In this document: positions 11,501-26,500 of the stretch, piece after piece
How positions within the stretch are numbered: the stretch's first letter is position 1
Layout of the letters: each line of letters begins with the position of its first letter
Assembly: GCA_022575985.1 (NCBI GenBank)
Contig: JAKSXM010000132.1
Coordinates: 14,694,001-14,758,000 of the forward strand
Reading direction: 5' to 3'
DNA length: 64,000 bases
Origin: Anagrus nilaparvatae
Lineage: Eukaryota; Arthropoda; Insecta; Hymenoptera; Mymaridae
The notes under the pieces: model-generated
Databases searched by the model: none
The model's input: only the letters and a program-made list of their open reading frames with translations
What the model was told of the DNA's origin: nothing
Program-made: the position numbers and the translations under genes

Positions 11501-14500
11501 CAACAGCGACCAATAAAAAAATGCTATAACGTGCAGGTCAAAATCAGCGCGACCAATCAGAATGAGTTATCACTGATAAGCAATTTTTTATGACATTTCA
11601 GTATATATATGTATACTAAGTGTGTCTTATTTTTTTTTTTCGATATTTTTTGATTCCCCCATTTTTTTCGAATATTTTGGTCATAAAAAACCCCCAGCTC
11701 CAAGGATTTTGATTTTCGATTTTTTTAACCAGTGCCACCGAGCACTTGAAGTTTCCCATTTAAATAACATGGGAATTTTGAGTTTTTAGCTATACAAATA
11801 TTTACACAGGCCACAAAGCGTTTTAAAAAGCTAATTTTTACTGGAAAACATATTTTCATGTGTTGTAAAGACATGCAAACACCCTTGCATTCATTCCAAA
11901 GTGAATTCTTGGGCTACAAATTCAAATTTACATGTTGGTTCAATTTTATAAAATAAGGCTTTTTGGTAATTTTTGATTAAACGCTGCAACTTCAAAAATT
12001 AAACATATCATTTTCTGAAAAGTTTAGTCTTCTGGGTGCAAAAGAACTCAAATTAGACTGTTAATTTAATCATCTTTTAGTAATAAATTTATAAACCGGC
12101 AGCTAAAAAAATAGTTTCCAAAGGTAGTATTACGAAAAATTTCCCGCTGAATTCGATTTTTTTGGTAATTTTTAACTATAACGGATCAAGACGCCGGATA
12201 ATTAATAATCGTCAGCTGTTACGCTAATTAAATTTTCTTAGAAGTTGCTTTAAAAGTTTACTTAAGCCTCTTTAAAACATATGTTTTAAGATACCAATGA
12301 AAGCAAACAAATACGAGCCCTCTCCTTGTTTTTAGTTAATAAAAACTAAATATAACCGGCATAGTTTACTTTTGGCTGAAATTTTGTAATGTTATAATAT
12401 ATTAAGGGTGAATATAATGTAATACAAAATTGAGTATAATCACCAATAAAAATATATTACGTGAAATTAATTAATTCTCCAAATAAATATATTATCAATA
12501 AAAATTCTTCTTTACATATAATAGATAATATTCAGTATAATTAAACTGTTTCAAAGGCTTGGTAGTTAATAGAAATGTTTAAATTATTAATAATTATTTT
12601 TATTTTAAAAATTTTTTTAATTGAAATTTTTGCTAAAGATATTTTAAAAGGAAATGGTGATTCTGTAAGTTTGAATAATAATTTTTGTTTTTATTAAAAT
12701 TATATAACACTTGGGTTGATAAATAATTTAATTTTGTTTTAGTGCATATTCAATAATGAATGTCAATCAGGAAATTGCAAATATAGTACAATATTGAAAA
12801 GAAAAATATGTTATGTGTAAAAATTTATGTTTTACTACTATAAATTATGGAATTAAAAAGAAAAATAAATAAACAATTATAAAATAATATTTGAAATTTA
12901 TTTTCTCAAAAAAATCCAAAATGATAAAATTTGCACTTTCAGAAAAAGATTTTTTTATTATTCATCAAAAATATTTATTTATTTGAGTTATCTGTAGACA
13001 TTTATACTTTCTAAAAAATATAATTTCTCGTGTATAGTGTTGTATGTATTCAAATTATTCTTACAAGTGAAATGAAACATTTATGTGTATCATTAAATTT
13101 TTCCCTGAGTATTAAGTTTCAAAAATCTACAGAGGCGTTGCTCGTCTCGGGTTAAGTCAAACTAAAATCCTAAAAATGCGATACGTTTTTCAAAATCCTT
13201 TGGAAGTCATTTTTTTGCGAGAATATTTTAATAAAAATGATTTGAATAGAAGAAATCATTAAAATACGCGTTTATTTAATAGGCCTGGGGTTTCTGGGTC
13301 AAATTTGAAATATGTTTGGAAATTTTTAATTGATTCCTTCTAAAGTTTTCAATCTACTAGTCAGGGGAATGGTGTTTTTCACCTCTAACTGCCTGTGAAA
13401 GTGCATAATATTAATTGAGTTGCAATTTAATGAAAGTGCAAAGTACAAAATCACTTTTTACTACATTTTAATATTGTGGGGAAAGGGGTGAAAAATGGGT
13501 GGGAAAATCACCCCTTGACATAGCCTATAATTTTCCGATTGGACGCTTTGTAGGCATTATTTTTCTAAAGCGAATGCAAAAGGTTTCACCTCGATTCATG
13601 TACTTTCATTGGAAGTTTGAGATTTGGCCTTTTTTTCACACTATACCCTTGACTATACCGTTTTTTTTCTAGTTTTTTAAATATCGAAATAAAATTGAAA
13701 ATTTTTTTTTTACTGATTTTCTTAAATTTAATCCTTTTCATAAAAGCAAACTAATCATTAAACTTTCTTATTCTCAGTATTAATCCTGCACACTGAGAAA
13801 AAAGTGTATGGTTAGGATAATCAAAATTTTTAGTAAAGATGACTAAAATTTTGGTTTTCAGAACCAAAAACTTCAATAGATTTTACCAAATATTCAGTAG
13901 ATTTTACCAAAAAAACTTAAAATAAAAAAAGAATTAAAAAGTAAATCTTTTTCATAAAAGTGGCTAATTTTTTGAAAAAATTATTAAATTTCATAAAATC
14001 TTTAAATTTTTAAAATTTTAAATAAAAAATTATCATTAATCTATTGTTTTTGTTGTGTGTTTATAAATTTAAAATTTTAGGTTTATATGCCGTGATAATG
14101 TAATAAAAATATTTAAAAAACAACATTTTGTTTTTAGTTAACAAATTAGTTATTGACAAATTTTGAAAACATTTTCAAGTATACTCTTGTAAGAACTCAG
14201 AAAATTATTAAATAATTAACTGTTCTTCTTTAAAAAATACATGAATCATGAGTATATAAAAAAATACTTTTGGTTTCTCATTTATAATTTTAAATGAGTT
14301 TGATTAATTTAATTAAGTAAATAAAATATAATTTCATGGCTATTACTGTTTAAAAATTTTTATATTATTGTAATTTGTCTCGTAATATTTTAATATTTAT
14401 AATGATAATAAATTTAAATTTATTTAATCTATAGATTTACTTTTTGGTGTGTTAATAATTTTTACTAATATTTTTCAGTATTTATAATTATTTTATGATA

Positions 14501-17500
14501 TTTGAAATAATTTATTATAATTTTTTTACAATTTTAAATTATATTTTATTTATATAACCTAATATTTCTTAAAAATTGATTTTGGTTATTTCTACTGAAT
14601 ATTTGGTAAATTTGACTAAACAATTTGGTTAAAAATTGATCAACAAAATTTTTGGTTATAGTTACAGAGAAATTTGGTGATAGTAACCTAAATTTGGTTA
14701 TCCTGACCAAACTTTTTTCTTAGTGTGGTATTAATAAATTTCAACATTTACCAATCATTCTTTTCGAATATTCGAGTCTTCAGTGCCAAATAAATTTTAT
14801 TTTTTGTTTCGAAATGCTTTAGCAAAACGTTTCTTAAATCTAATCCTTGTCATAAAAGCATAGTTTACTAATTCAGAAAGCACGTATTTCCCGGCCGCGT
14901 CATGATTCCAAAATACGTGTTTTCTTTGCCACTTTGGCTCTAAAACAAAAAAAAATTATGTCTTGGCCGCAAAAAAAGAATGCCCCAAATCGCAGTCTGC
15001 TATCTTCGGCTTTGCCTCGTATGGAAATTACGTGCGATCTGGGACATTCTTTACTTTTACAACTTTGGATAAAAGTATACTTTGATCTGATGTCTAAAAT
15101 TTGGATACCATTCTTTAACGGTGAAATGAGAAATAGTATATTACGTTCCATGGCCAAAAAATAAAGAATGCCCCAAATTGCATTAGAATTACCATTTGAG
15201 GCAAAGTCAAATGGCAAGAAAATAAATTTTTAACATGAAACATGTTCATTGCATGGGGTATTTGAAAAATTCTGGCTCAGTATTTAGTATTCGTCAGTAC
15301 TAAAAATATTTTGAATAAATATTTTTAAATAAAATCGTATAATTAATTTTTTTAAAGATTTTTTCACATGTTTATCGTGTTTTTTTTTAATATAATTTTT
15401 TTTTTTTAATATACGTTAAAAATTCACGTTTTTGTGTTTTAGTTTAATTTATAATTGATAATAGTAACTTTGAATAATTAATACTTAATTTATTCAAAAA
15501 TTAAAGGTCGTTCTATCCACCTCGGGATATTTTTTGCGCAGCATATTTGTAACTGAAATATTTTAGCCATATATTTATTTATATTAATTTTTTAATAAAA
15601 GAATTAATTCTTTTCAATATTTAGTACAAGAATATAAAAAAAAAAAATGAAAATGTTTATTTGCTTAAACAGATAGGACCTGTTAAATTTTTATAATTTT
15701 TAGCTCATAAAAGCCTGAGATTCCAGATCTGGGCAACTTGGATAAAAATTCTGCTTGGCTCATGTTGAAAACCATTCAATTCTAGAAGGAGATATCGTGG
15801 GAAATTTTTTGCTAAACCTCTTCAGTAATGAGTTACAGCTAATTGTTTATAAAATTTCGATCATTTTAAACTTTTTTTTTTATAAACAATTAGCTGTAAC
15901 TCATTACTGAAGAGGTTTAACGAAAAATTTCCCACGATATCTACCCCTAGAAATGAATGATCTTCAATACGAACCAAGCAGAACTTTGATCCAAGTTGCC
16001 CAGATCTGGAATCTCCGGCTTTTATGAGACAAAAATTACAAAAATTTAACTGGTCCTATTTGTTTAAGCAAATAAACAATTTCAATTTTTTTTTTTTTGA
16101 AAAGCATTGATTTTTTCATTAAAAATTTATTATAAAAAAATATATGGCTAAAACATTTCAGTTACAAATATGCTGCGCAAAAAACATCCCGAAGTGGAAA
16201 GAACGACCTTAATGAAAATAATGTTTATTGAGATTCTTACAAGCCAGTTTGGAAAAAAAAGTCGGTGAGGACGTGAGTTTAAATTTTAGCTATTTTTAAA
16301 ATTGTTTGTGTTTCTAAGCATAAATTTATTTTTTTCTATTCCTTAGTGTGATGGCAATAAAGAATGTGAATCCAACTACTGCGAATTTGTTTATTTTGGA
16401 AGAAAAAAGTGTTATTTTATTAAGAAGATTCCTAATATTAAACTACACTAGAGTTGGAAGATGTCTTTCTTAATAACAGCATTTATCAATAATTTTAATT
16501 AAATTTTTTATTTTATTTTTAAAAAATTATGATTTTTAACCAAGGGCTATCGCTGAGAAACCCAATTAATTTGCCCATTTCTTAACATAAACACGAAGTT
16601 TAAGGTTGATCTACGAAATTCTGGATCTGCTGCATAGTCAGAAACACAGAACCCTACTAATAGTTGGAGAGATAAGTGTGCAAAAAACGAGCGAAAACAC
16701 CTCATGAAAATTCCATCTAAAACCCGTTAAGGACACGAAAACTCCCGATACCTCGTTGGTTTTATTTTCCTAGGCTGGAGCGTTTGGGCTCCAGAAGCGC
16801 CCAAAGTCGACAATTTTAACCAGCGTTTTGAGTGAAAACACATCTGAACAAAAATACGGGAGTTTTGTTCCCGACATGAAAACTCCCGGTACCTCGTTAG
16901 TTTTATTTTCCTAAGCTAGGGCTTTTGAGCTCCAGAAGCGCCCAAAGTCAAAAATTTTAACCAGCGTTTGTAGTGAAAACACATCCGAATAAAAATATGG
17001 GAGTTTTGTTCTCGATATGAAAACTTCCGGTTACCAGTTAGACTTAAGTTTCTAACCTGAAGCGTTTGCGCTCCAGGAGCGCTCAAACTCGACAAATTTT
17101 TACAGGATTTTGAGTGAAAATTCATTCGAATGAAAATAGAGTCAAAAACATCGATAAATTGCTCTTATAAGAGTTAAGTAAAATAAGAATGTTTAAGGGT
17201 TCTCCAATTTTTCCTAATTTTGTTGTCCCAATTAACCATAAAAAATTTTTCTATTTAAAATTTAAAGGTTTCAACCCTTCCTGGGTCTAAATAAAATTTT
17301 ACAATTTTTTCTGTATTTTAAAAGTATTAGTTGATTTCATTAGTTTTGAGTCTGCAAATTAATTTAGCAATGGTTTTGAATCATGAAATAATATAATAAT
17401 GTTTTAATTTAAAATTTAGAATTTTCTGAATAGAAATCTTTTGTAGCGAATTTTTATATTTATAAATTAAATTATTTTTACTAAAAAAACGCTGCCAAGT

Positions 17501-20500
17501 AGTTGGCACTATGGTTCCTCATAAACAATAATAAAATATTTTTAATCGTCTATTTTACCTAGTAAAAACGATAATTCCAGATACTCGTACTTTTTTAGAA
17601 AGAAATTAATTTAAATGTCCAAATATGTTAACGTCCATAATTAATTGCTACGTCCAAAAAAAAAAAAATGGCGTTTTCCTTGGTATTTTTTGGCGACAAA
17701 AATTTCCAAAAAATTAAGTATCAGATTAAAAATTTGACTAAAAATGATTTTTCTAAAACTAGTACTCCCATAGAAAAAAAATAAAGTACTAGGTCCAAAA
17801 AGAAAAAAAAATTGATATTTTTTGTGTATTTTGGTAAAAAAAATTTTGATAAATAAATTTTCAAAAAATAAATTATAAGATTCAAGATATCGAGTAAAAA
17901 CAATACTTCTTGATATTAGTACTTTCATGGAAAAAAATAAGTTATTATACATCTAAATTTAAAAAAATCTTTGAAAACAAAATTAGGTCTTAAAAAAAAC
18001 GTAACAACCTTTTTCTGAAATTTTGGGCACTCTAGTACCCAGAGTAATGCTTATTTTGAACATTTTCGGAACGTTTTTAACGGACCGTAACATTTAAAAG
18101 ACTCACCCACCTACCCTATCAGCGTTACGTGATTTTTGAACTTGCAATTTATCTTTTCTTGCGATTTATGTTTTCGACTCTTGCTGGGCAAATGCTCCAA
18201 CCTAGGAACTAAAAAACAATTAGTAACTGAGAGTTTTGATGTCGGAATCAAAATTCCCGTATTTTCATTCGAATGAATTTTCACTCAAAATCCTGTAAAA
18301 ATTTGTCGAGTTTGAGCGCTCCTGGAGCGCAAACGCTTTAGGTTAGAAACTTAAGTCTAACTGGTAACCGGGAGTTTTCATATCGGGAACAAAACTCCTG
18401 TATTTTTGTTCAGATGTGTTTTCACTCAAAACACTGGTTAAAATCGTCGACTTTGGACGCTTCTGTAACCCAAACACCCCAGCCTAGGAAAATAAAACCA
18501 ACGAGGAACCAGGAGTTTTTATGTTGGGAACAAAACTCCCGTATTTTCGTTCGGATGTGTTTTCACTCAAAACACTGGTTAAAATTGTCGACTTTGAACG
18601 CTCCTGGAGCCCAAACGCCCCAGCCTAGGAAAATAAAACCAACGAGGTACCGAAAGTTTTCGTGTCCTTAACAGGTTTTAGATGGAATTTTCATGAGGTG
18701 TATTCGCTCGTTTTTTGCACACTTATCTCTCCAACTATAATTATACATTTTTGCTTCTATAAAATATACCACGATTTGAACTACTTTTTAAATATCTTAA
18801 AACGCGTCGCGCAGCATGTCAGTGAGTTCCATTAAAACAATTTAAGAATCTACTCTAGTAGTTAACAGAGTATGAGATGTCTGTACGAGATGCAATTGAT
18901 ACAAACATTAATGAGCCTACTAGTTCTTTGTATGAATATGCATTATTTTCTGTATTTGTATTACAAGAACGTAAAACAAAACCTATTTTAGCAAGCGTAC
19001 TATTACCCTTACAATAATTCATACTGAAACGTTGAATTAAACTATCAATATAATCTTTCTGATAAATACATAGTTTATTTTTACTCCTATTGCTAGCTAT
19101 TTGCATTCCTACGAACTTATTTGGCTCTATAAGGACAATTTTGAAATTATTTCTCATATCTTCTGTAATATTATCCACAATACATTTATCTTTGGCTATA
19201 AGAAGCCCATCAACAACAAAAAATGATTTTAAAATCATTTATATTAGCTACATATAACGAGTTATCTGCAACGCTTGAACAAAACCCAAACTTCTTCAGA
19301 AACGTGAACTTAATATTCCAGCAGCTTGGGGCTTGTTTGAGTCCATACAACGACTTTTTTTGCCTCCACACCATATTTTGACCTGCTTTAACGCCTTCTA
19401 GAACCTTCATGTACATAGTTTCTTCCAGTTTGCCAGATAAAAACGCTGCTTTAATGTCGAATTGTATCATCTGATTGTATCATACCAAACAACAGGTGAA
19501 TACGTTTCATTATAATCAATACCATATTCCTGGAAACAGCCTCTAGCACACAGTCTGGTCTTGTGACGATTTTGTTGACCGTTTTAGTAACTTTAAGTTT
19601 TGAAGATCCATTTCGAGTCTATGACAGGTTTGTTTGGCGGTCAAGGGACTAGTTCTAATGTATTGTTAAACCCATGTGCTTCAAGCTTATTCAGATTTGG
19701 ACCACTAGTTACTTCCTGAAACGATTTAGGTTCATTTAAGTTATTTAACCCAAGACTTAGCTCTATAAATCTTTCTGAAGCTTTAAACATTACAAAGTTT
19801 TTATGCCAACTGGGTGGTTTTCTTTCTCTAGTACTTCTTCTGACGCCTGGTGACTGTAAATTATCCATAAACTCTTCAACAAGTTCATCTGCATTAGTAT
19901 CATTCAGCTTATCACAGATTAAACTAAGTACCTCCAAGAGCTCCTGATTTTTCCCTGCCACCTAATGAATATTTTCATGAACATTTTCAGCACCTTGATC
20001 TTCGTTTGCCTGGATTATATGGCCATTAACAGCTGTTTCATCAACAGCACAAGTACCATCAATTTGACCAGCAGCTTTGTTACAAAATTGATCTATTTTC
20101 TTTTATACCGATGAATCATCAATTCTAATCCAGGCTTCACTGTCTGCTTGACAATTTCTATCTTGTTCAATGAACCTATGAAATAATACGTCATGAATTT
20201 CAACAAATTCTCTAATTTTAGGAACATAGATCCTGCAGTTCGTCAAATCTACTTGATAACCAACAAGAATGCATTCTGCTGCTCTACCATCTAATTTTTT
20301 TCGTTTGATACTTGGAATTGTATAGCTGCTTCAGTTCCTAACACCCTGATGTGAGATACCCTTGGATTTCGATCCAAAAATAATTCATACGATGTTGCCA
20401 CCAATTCTGCTAGGCCAGTAAATCTGTTGCGAATATATACAGCAGTATTCACCACACCAGCCCATTAAAATTTTTTCATTGATCCGGCATAAAGCATGGT

Positions 20501-23500
20501 CCGGCATTTTTCATAATCGCCCGGTTCTGACGTTCCACTTTACCATTCTGCTCTGGTGCATAGCCTCCTGTTACTTGATGTACGATTCTATAGTTGTTCA
20601 TGTATTGCTGCATAACGCCAGACCTATATACAATGCCCATGTCAGATCTTAGAACTTTCATTGGTTTGCCAAACTAATTTGCGATTCGCCTTTCGAATTC
20701 CTGAAAAATTTCATAAATATATTTATAACAGATTTATATTTCATAAATTCACTGTTAACATAATTTCAGGCTTCATCAATAAAAGTCACAAAATAACGTG
20801 TGCCACCCAGTGTCGTCCCTGATAAAGGCCCACATATATTAGGGTGAAAAAACTTTTTATTATATATAGGTTTAAATGATAATCTATTTGCCTTAATAAT
20901 TTTACAGGCTTGATAGTCAAATTGATTACTATACCATCTAGTTTTATACCTTTAATTTTTCTGATCTTCACTTGATTACCAATTGTCTGCATATTTATAT
21001 GTACCCGCCTATCATGCCACAACTTTGCACTGAAAACTGCCAAATTTATCTCGACATCATTTTTACTGTCCCAGCATGCTTTTATATCCACAGTAATCGT
21101 TGCTCTGTTTTGCACCTGTTATAATTACTTTATTCTCTTTATACACACTAACTTGATTTCCACTAAATACTACTTCTATGCTTTTATTCTCTGAGGTACA
21201 TAAGTAAAAAAAATTTTGTCATGATTTTTTTACAAACATAAAAATCAGTGTAAAAAATAATGTTCATTAAAAAAAAAAAAAAAAAGAATTTAAAAGTTAC
21301 AAAATGTGGAAAGAAAAATATTTTCTTATTTGAAACCTAATAATATAAAAGTATAGTAAATAAATATAAAAGGGATAGAAAAAATTTCCTATAGAAAATT
21401 CAATGAACTGAAAGAAAGGCAAATTGAAGTATGTTTAGATTTTTTACGAACTTTATCAAAAAAAAGAAAAAAGAATAAAAAATGCTAACACACATTTTTT
21501 TATACAAAAAAAAACTACTTTATTTTTAACTGCAAAGAAAAATTTTTTAATTTAAATAATTTGAATTTTTTTATGATTGATATTCGGTATGTTATGCATT
21601 TTTACTTTTGTTGAATTTACAAAATAGTAAAAGTAGACTTTTTTTAACTTTTTAAAACTTTTAAAAAGTTTATGTTTTACACTGAGATCTAAGTTGAAAG
21701 TTTCGCGTAAAATGTTCATTAAATGAAAAATTTAAATAAAGTTTATGGTTAAGTTATTTAGTTTATTTATAAATGAAAATACACAAGAAATGTACCTGGA
21801 ACAAAAAGAGGTTAAAAGCAAAACTTTTATTATTTATAAAAATAATAAGGACTTATATCTTAGACTTATAGGTATACAGGTAAAAAAAAAATAAGATTAA
21901 GGTTTAAAAATTATATAGGAATTTTTTAAAGAACCAAACAATTTAAACTTGTGATAAAAAGAAATAATATCATAAATTATGTCAAAATCTTGAAGCAATT
22001 AATGTCGTTGTTTTGGTATTATTAAATATTATTAAGGGAGGATATTAAATTAACAAATTCGTTATGGAAGATTCGAAGCCCCATTAAAAATGCATAGATC
22101 CATGGGTCAAAATGGCCTATGCTGCTGCGTGAACATGCTTTTCTTTATAAAATAAAATATGAAAAATAAACATTTTCAAGTTTTTTAAACAAAAAAAGAC
22201 TCTTTAAAATAAAAGCAAAGGAAATGGCATTGATTTTGTAAACTACAAAACTTGGACTATTACTATTTAACACATTTATATTTAAAGGAAATGGTTTTAT
22301 CTGATAGAAGTTGTATAATTTATTATACTTCTATATATTTATAGGTTTTAATTCTAATCTTAAAAGAATAAAACATTCTAAATAGAAAGAAATAATTAAC
22401 TAAGATAATAAAATGTTTTTAATGTTTCAATAGAATTAAAATTAAATTTTTTATATTATGGTGTCCTAATATAGGTATATTAAAAATAAAATTTTTTTAT
22501 TGAATAAAAAAAAAATTATGTTGCAGCAAACGGAAACGCCGGAACGGAATTTTAAAAATTTGTTTCAAACATAAAGAAAAGATAATAAAAAATACTTTCA
22601 CCAATAGTTGGTGATCACGTACAGAAAAAATGTCTTCGATTAAATTTTTTTTTTTTTGCAGCAATTTAAAGGATGAAAAAAAACTTGTTTGCAGCAATCA
22701 GAACTTTTTTCCAGTGTACTTTTTTTTGTACTGAGATTGGAATAATTGAAATTTTTACAATGAGCCATTTGGGGTACTTTTTTTTACAATTATTTTGTAA
22801 CATAAATTGGAATAAATATGACAACCATGAAATAAGTTATAAAGTTTTAATTTAATATGATCCTAATTGAAATAATGAACTTTTGTATAAAGTACTTTTT
22901 ATTAACAAAAGTCTTCTGATAATTAAAAACTCAAGTTTAAAATTTTTGAAATCATAATTATTAAAAATATAATTTTACTTAAAAAGCCCATTAACTTTTC
23001 AGCCAAAATTTTTTGTATTTTAATTTATGACAAATTTCTATTTACTTAACTTGTTGAGCAAACTTTTATATTATTCAAGTCTAAGTTTTGAAATCTTTTA
23101 AAATAACTAAAAAAGTTAAACTTTTAATAATATCTCACCGAAAGAAAGATGAATACGTAAAGTAGATGAGCAACATCGATGGTACAGCATATAGGTACTA
23201 TTGTAATCCAAGGTAGCAAAAAATTTTTTTTATCCTGAAAATTATTTATGCATTGATTAAAATTACACTTTTTAAAATTAATTTATTTAAAATTTTAAGT
23301 TATTTTATTGATTTTTCTAATTAGTTTGATGCACACTTTTTAAAAATTTTTCAGCATGGAATAAGTAATTTGTTAATGATCAGTTAAGTGAATATTTTGA
23401 TGGGTTGAGGGGGAGTCAAAAGGTGTTAATAATTACAATTTAGAGATTATAAAGAATTTCAATTTAGATTCGTAAAATAAATTCACCTCGGGAAATTAAT

Positions 23501-26500
23501 TCATTTTAGTAGGTTTACTAGTTTTTGAAGTACAAATGCGTTTGCAGGTGAACAGTAGACTTCACTATTGTTCTATTATTATTAGGCTTATAAATAATTA
23601 ACGGTGTCATAATTAGTTAAAACTGTTTAAAGTCAGCATGTAATTTTAGGCATTTGATAGGTGTGTGCAATTATTTTTTTCAATATTCAAGCAGTTAGAA
23701 ATTTCAAATATACCTATTTCTTTAAAAATTTTTTTAATTATTCATTAATTTATTTTTTAATATATATATATATTTTTTTTTTAATAAATAAAAAATGCTG
23801 TTTGTCAAAGTTGAAATTAGCAATTTGAAATGAATGTAATATAAAAAGAGTTTGTATTTTTTTTTTTTAACGAATATGTTGAAAAAAAAGAAATAAAGTA
23901 ACAAAGAAAAGAAAATACAAATTATGAAAAATATTATTTTTATAAAAAAAAAAAATTATGAAAAAGTTTTTAATTAATTTTATAAAAATTTTGTTTTTAC
24001 AGAATTCAATCTAAATATTTTTCATAAACACAGATAAAATAAAACATAATTAATGCAATACAAAAAAAATAAAAGTATAAATTCAAAAAACTTTAATTTT
24101 TCATTAAATTTTGTCAATTTTTTTTTTGAATATTTATATTACATTTTATTAGTCTGAGTGAAGCATGCGTTAGCATGCTTTACTCAAGTTATATCCCCGC
24201 AGGAAAATGATCTAAGGTGAGTTAGTTTGCGCTTTATTGATTTTATGAATATATATATAACTTAGACCATAATATTCGAAATTTCATAAGGATCTTCACT
24301 ATTATTTTATTTTTTAATTACGTTTTTTTTTAACAAAGTTATCCCAATTTTACGGACGCGCGTCAATTTTTATATTATTTCCATACTATAAAAATGTTAA
24401 TATTATGCATGTGTTTATTTTTTCGTTATTAAAATTTAAATTGATATTTTTTTGTAAATTTAGCGACCCCTAGTAGGTTTTTTGGGTCACTGAACATGAA
24501 TATGATATCGGGTTTTACCGAAAATGATTCAGTTGCCCACAATAGGCAACTTCAGGTTAATTTTTGGGTATTTTTAAATAGATCTTTTTTTTGTAATTGT
24601 AAAGACCCCAAGTAGGTTTTTTGGGTTACTGAACACGAATATGATATCGGGTTTTACCGAAAATGAGCCAGTTGCCCACAATAGGCAACTTCAGGTTAAT
24701 TTTTGGGTATTATTAAATAAATCTATTTTTTGTAATTTTAACGACCCCTAGTAGGTTTTTTTGGTCACTGAACACAAATATGATATCGGGTTTTACCGAA
24801 AATGATTCAGTTGCCCACAATAGGCAACTTCAGGTTAATTTTTGGGTATTATTAAATAAATCTTTTTTTTGTAATTTTAACGACCCCTAGTAGGTTTTTT
24901 TGGTCACTGAACACAAATATGATATCGGGTTTTACCGAAAATGATTCAGTTGCCCACAATAGGCAACTTCAGGTTAATTTTTACGTATTTTTAAATAGAT
25001 CTTTTTTTGTAATTTTAACGACCCCTATAAGATTTTTTGGGTCGCTGAACACGAATATGGTATCGGGTTTTAACGAAAATGATTTAGTTGCCCACAATAG
25101 GCAACTTCAGGTTAATTTTTAGTTATTTTTAAATAGATCTTTTTTTTGTAATTTTAACGACCCCTAGTAGGTTTTTTGGGTCACTGAACACGAATATGAT
25201 ATCGGGTTTTACCGAAAATGAGCCAGTTGCCCGCAATAGGCAACTTCAGGTTAATTTTTGGGTATTATTAAATAAACCTTTTTTTTGTAATTTTAACGAC
25301 CCCTAGTAGGTTTTTTTGGTCACTGAACACAAATATGATATCGGGTTTTACCGAAAATGATTCAGTTGCCCACAATAGGCAACTTCAGGTTAATTTTTGG
25401 GTATTTTTAAGTAGATCTTTTTTTTGTAATTGTAAAGACCCCTAGTAGGTTTTTTTGGTCACTGAACACAAATATGATATCGGGTTTTACCGAAAATGAT
25501 TCAGTTGCCCACAATAGGCAACTTCAGGTTAATTTTTGGGTATTATTAAATAAATCTTTTTTTTGTAATTTTAACGACCTCTAGTAGGTTTTTTTGGTCA
25601 CTGAACACGAATATGATATCGGGTTTTACCGAAAATGAGCCAGTTGCCCACAATAGGCAACTTCAGGTTAATTTTTGGGTATTATTAAATAAATCTTTTT
25701 TTTGTAATTTTAACGACCCCTAGTAGGTTTTTTTGGTCACTGAACACAAATATGATATCGGGTTTTACCGAAAATGATTCAGTTGCCCACAATAGGCAAC
25801 TTCAGGTTAATTTTTGGGTATTATTAAATAAATCTTTTTTTTGTAATTTTAACGACCTCTAGTAGGTTTTTTTGGTCACTGAACACAAATATGATATCGG
25901 GTTTTACCGAAAATGATTCAGTTGCCCACAATAGGCAACTTCAGGTTAATTTTTACGTATTTTTAAATAGATCTTTTTTTGTAATTTTAACGACCCCTAT
26001 AAGATTTTTTGGGTCGCTGAACACGAATATGGTATCGGGTTTTAACGAAAATGATTTAGTTGCCCACAATAGGCAACTTCAGGTTAATTTTTAGTTATTT
26101 TTAAATAGATCTTTTTTTGTAATTTTAACGATCCCTAGTAGGTTTTTTGGGTCACTGAACACGAATATGATATCGGGTTTTACCGAAAATGATTCAGTTG
26201 CCCACAATAGGCAACTTCAGGTTAATTTTTGGGTATTTTTAAATAGATCTTTTTTGTAATATTAGCGACCACTAGTAGGTTTTTTGGGTCACTGAACACG
26301 AATATGATATCGGGTTTTAACGAATATGATTTAATTGCCCACAATAGGCAACTTCAGGTTAATTTTTGGGTATTTTTAAATAGATCTTTTTTTGTAAATT
26401 TAGCGACCCCTAGTAGGTTTTTTAGGTCACTGAACACGAATATGATATCGGGTTTTAACGAAAATGATTTAGTTGCCCACAATAGGCAACTTCAGGTTAA

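Noticed and set aside
17641..17952. Phe-rich 103-residue ORF
   Set aside because: Reading through A- and T-runs of the internal repeats of the 2.08-kb element.
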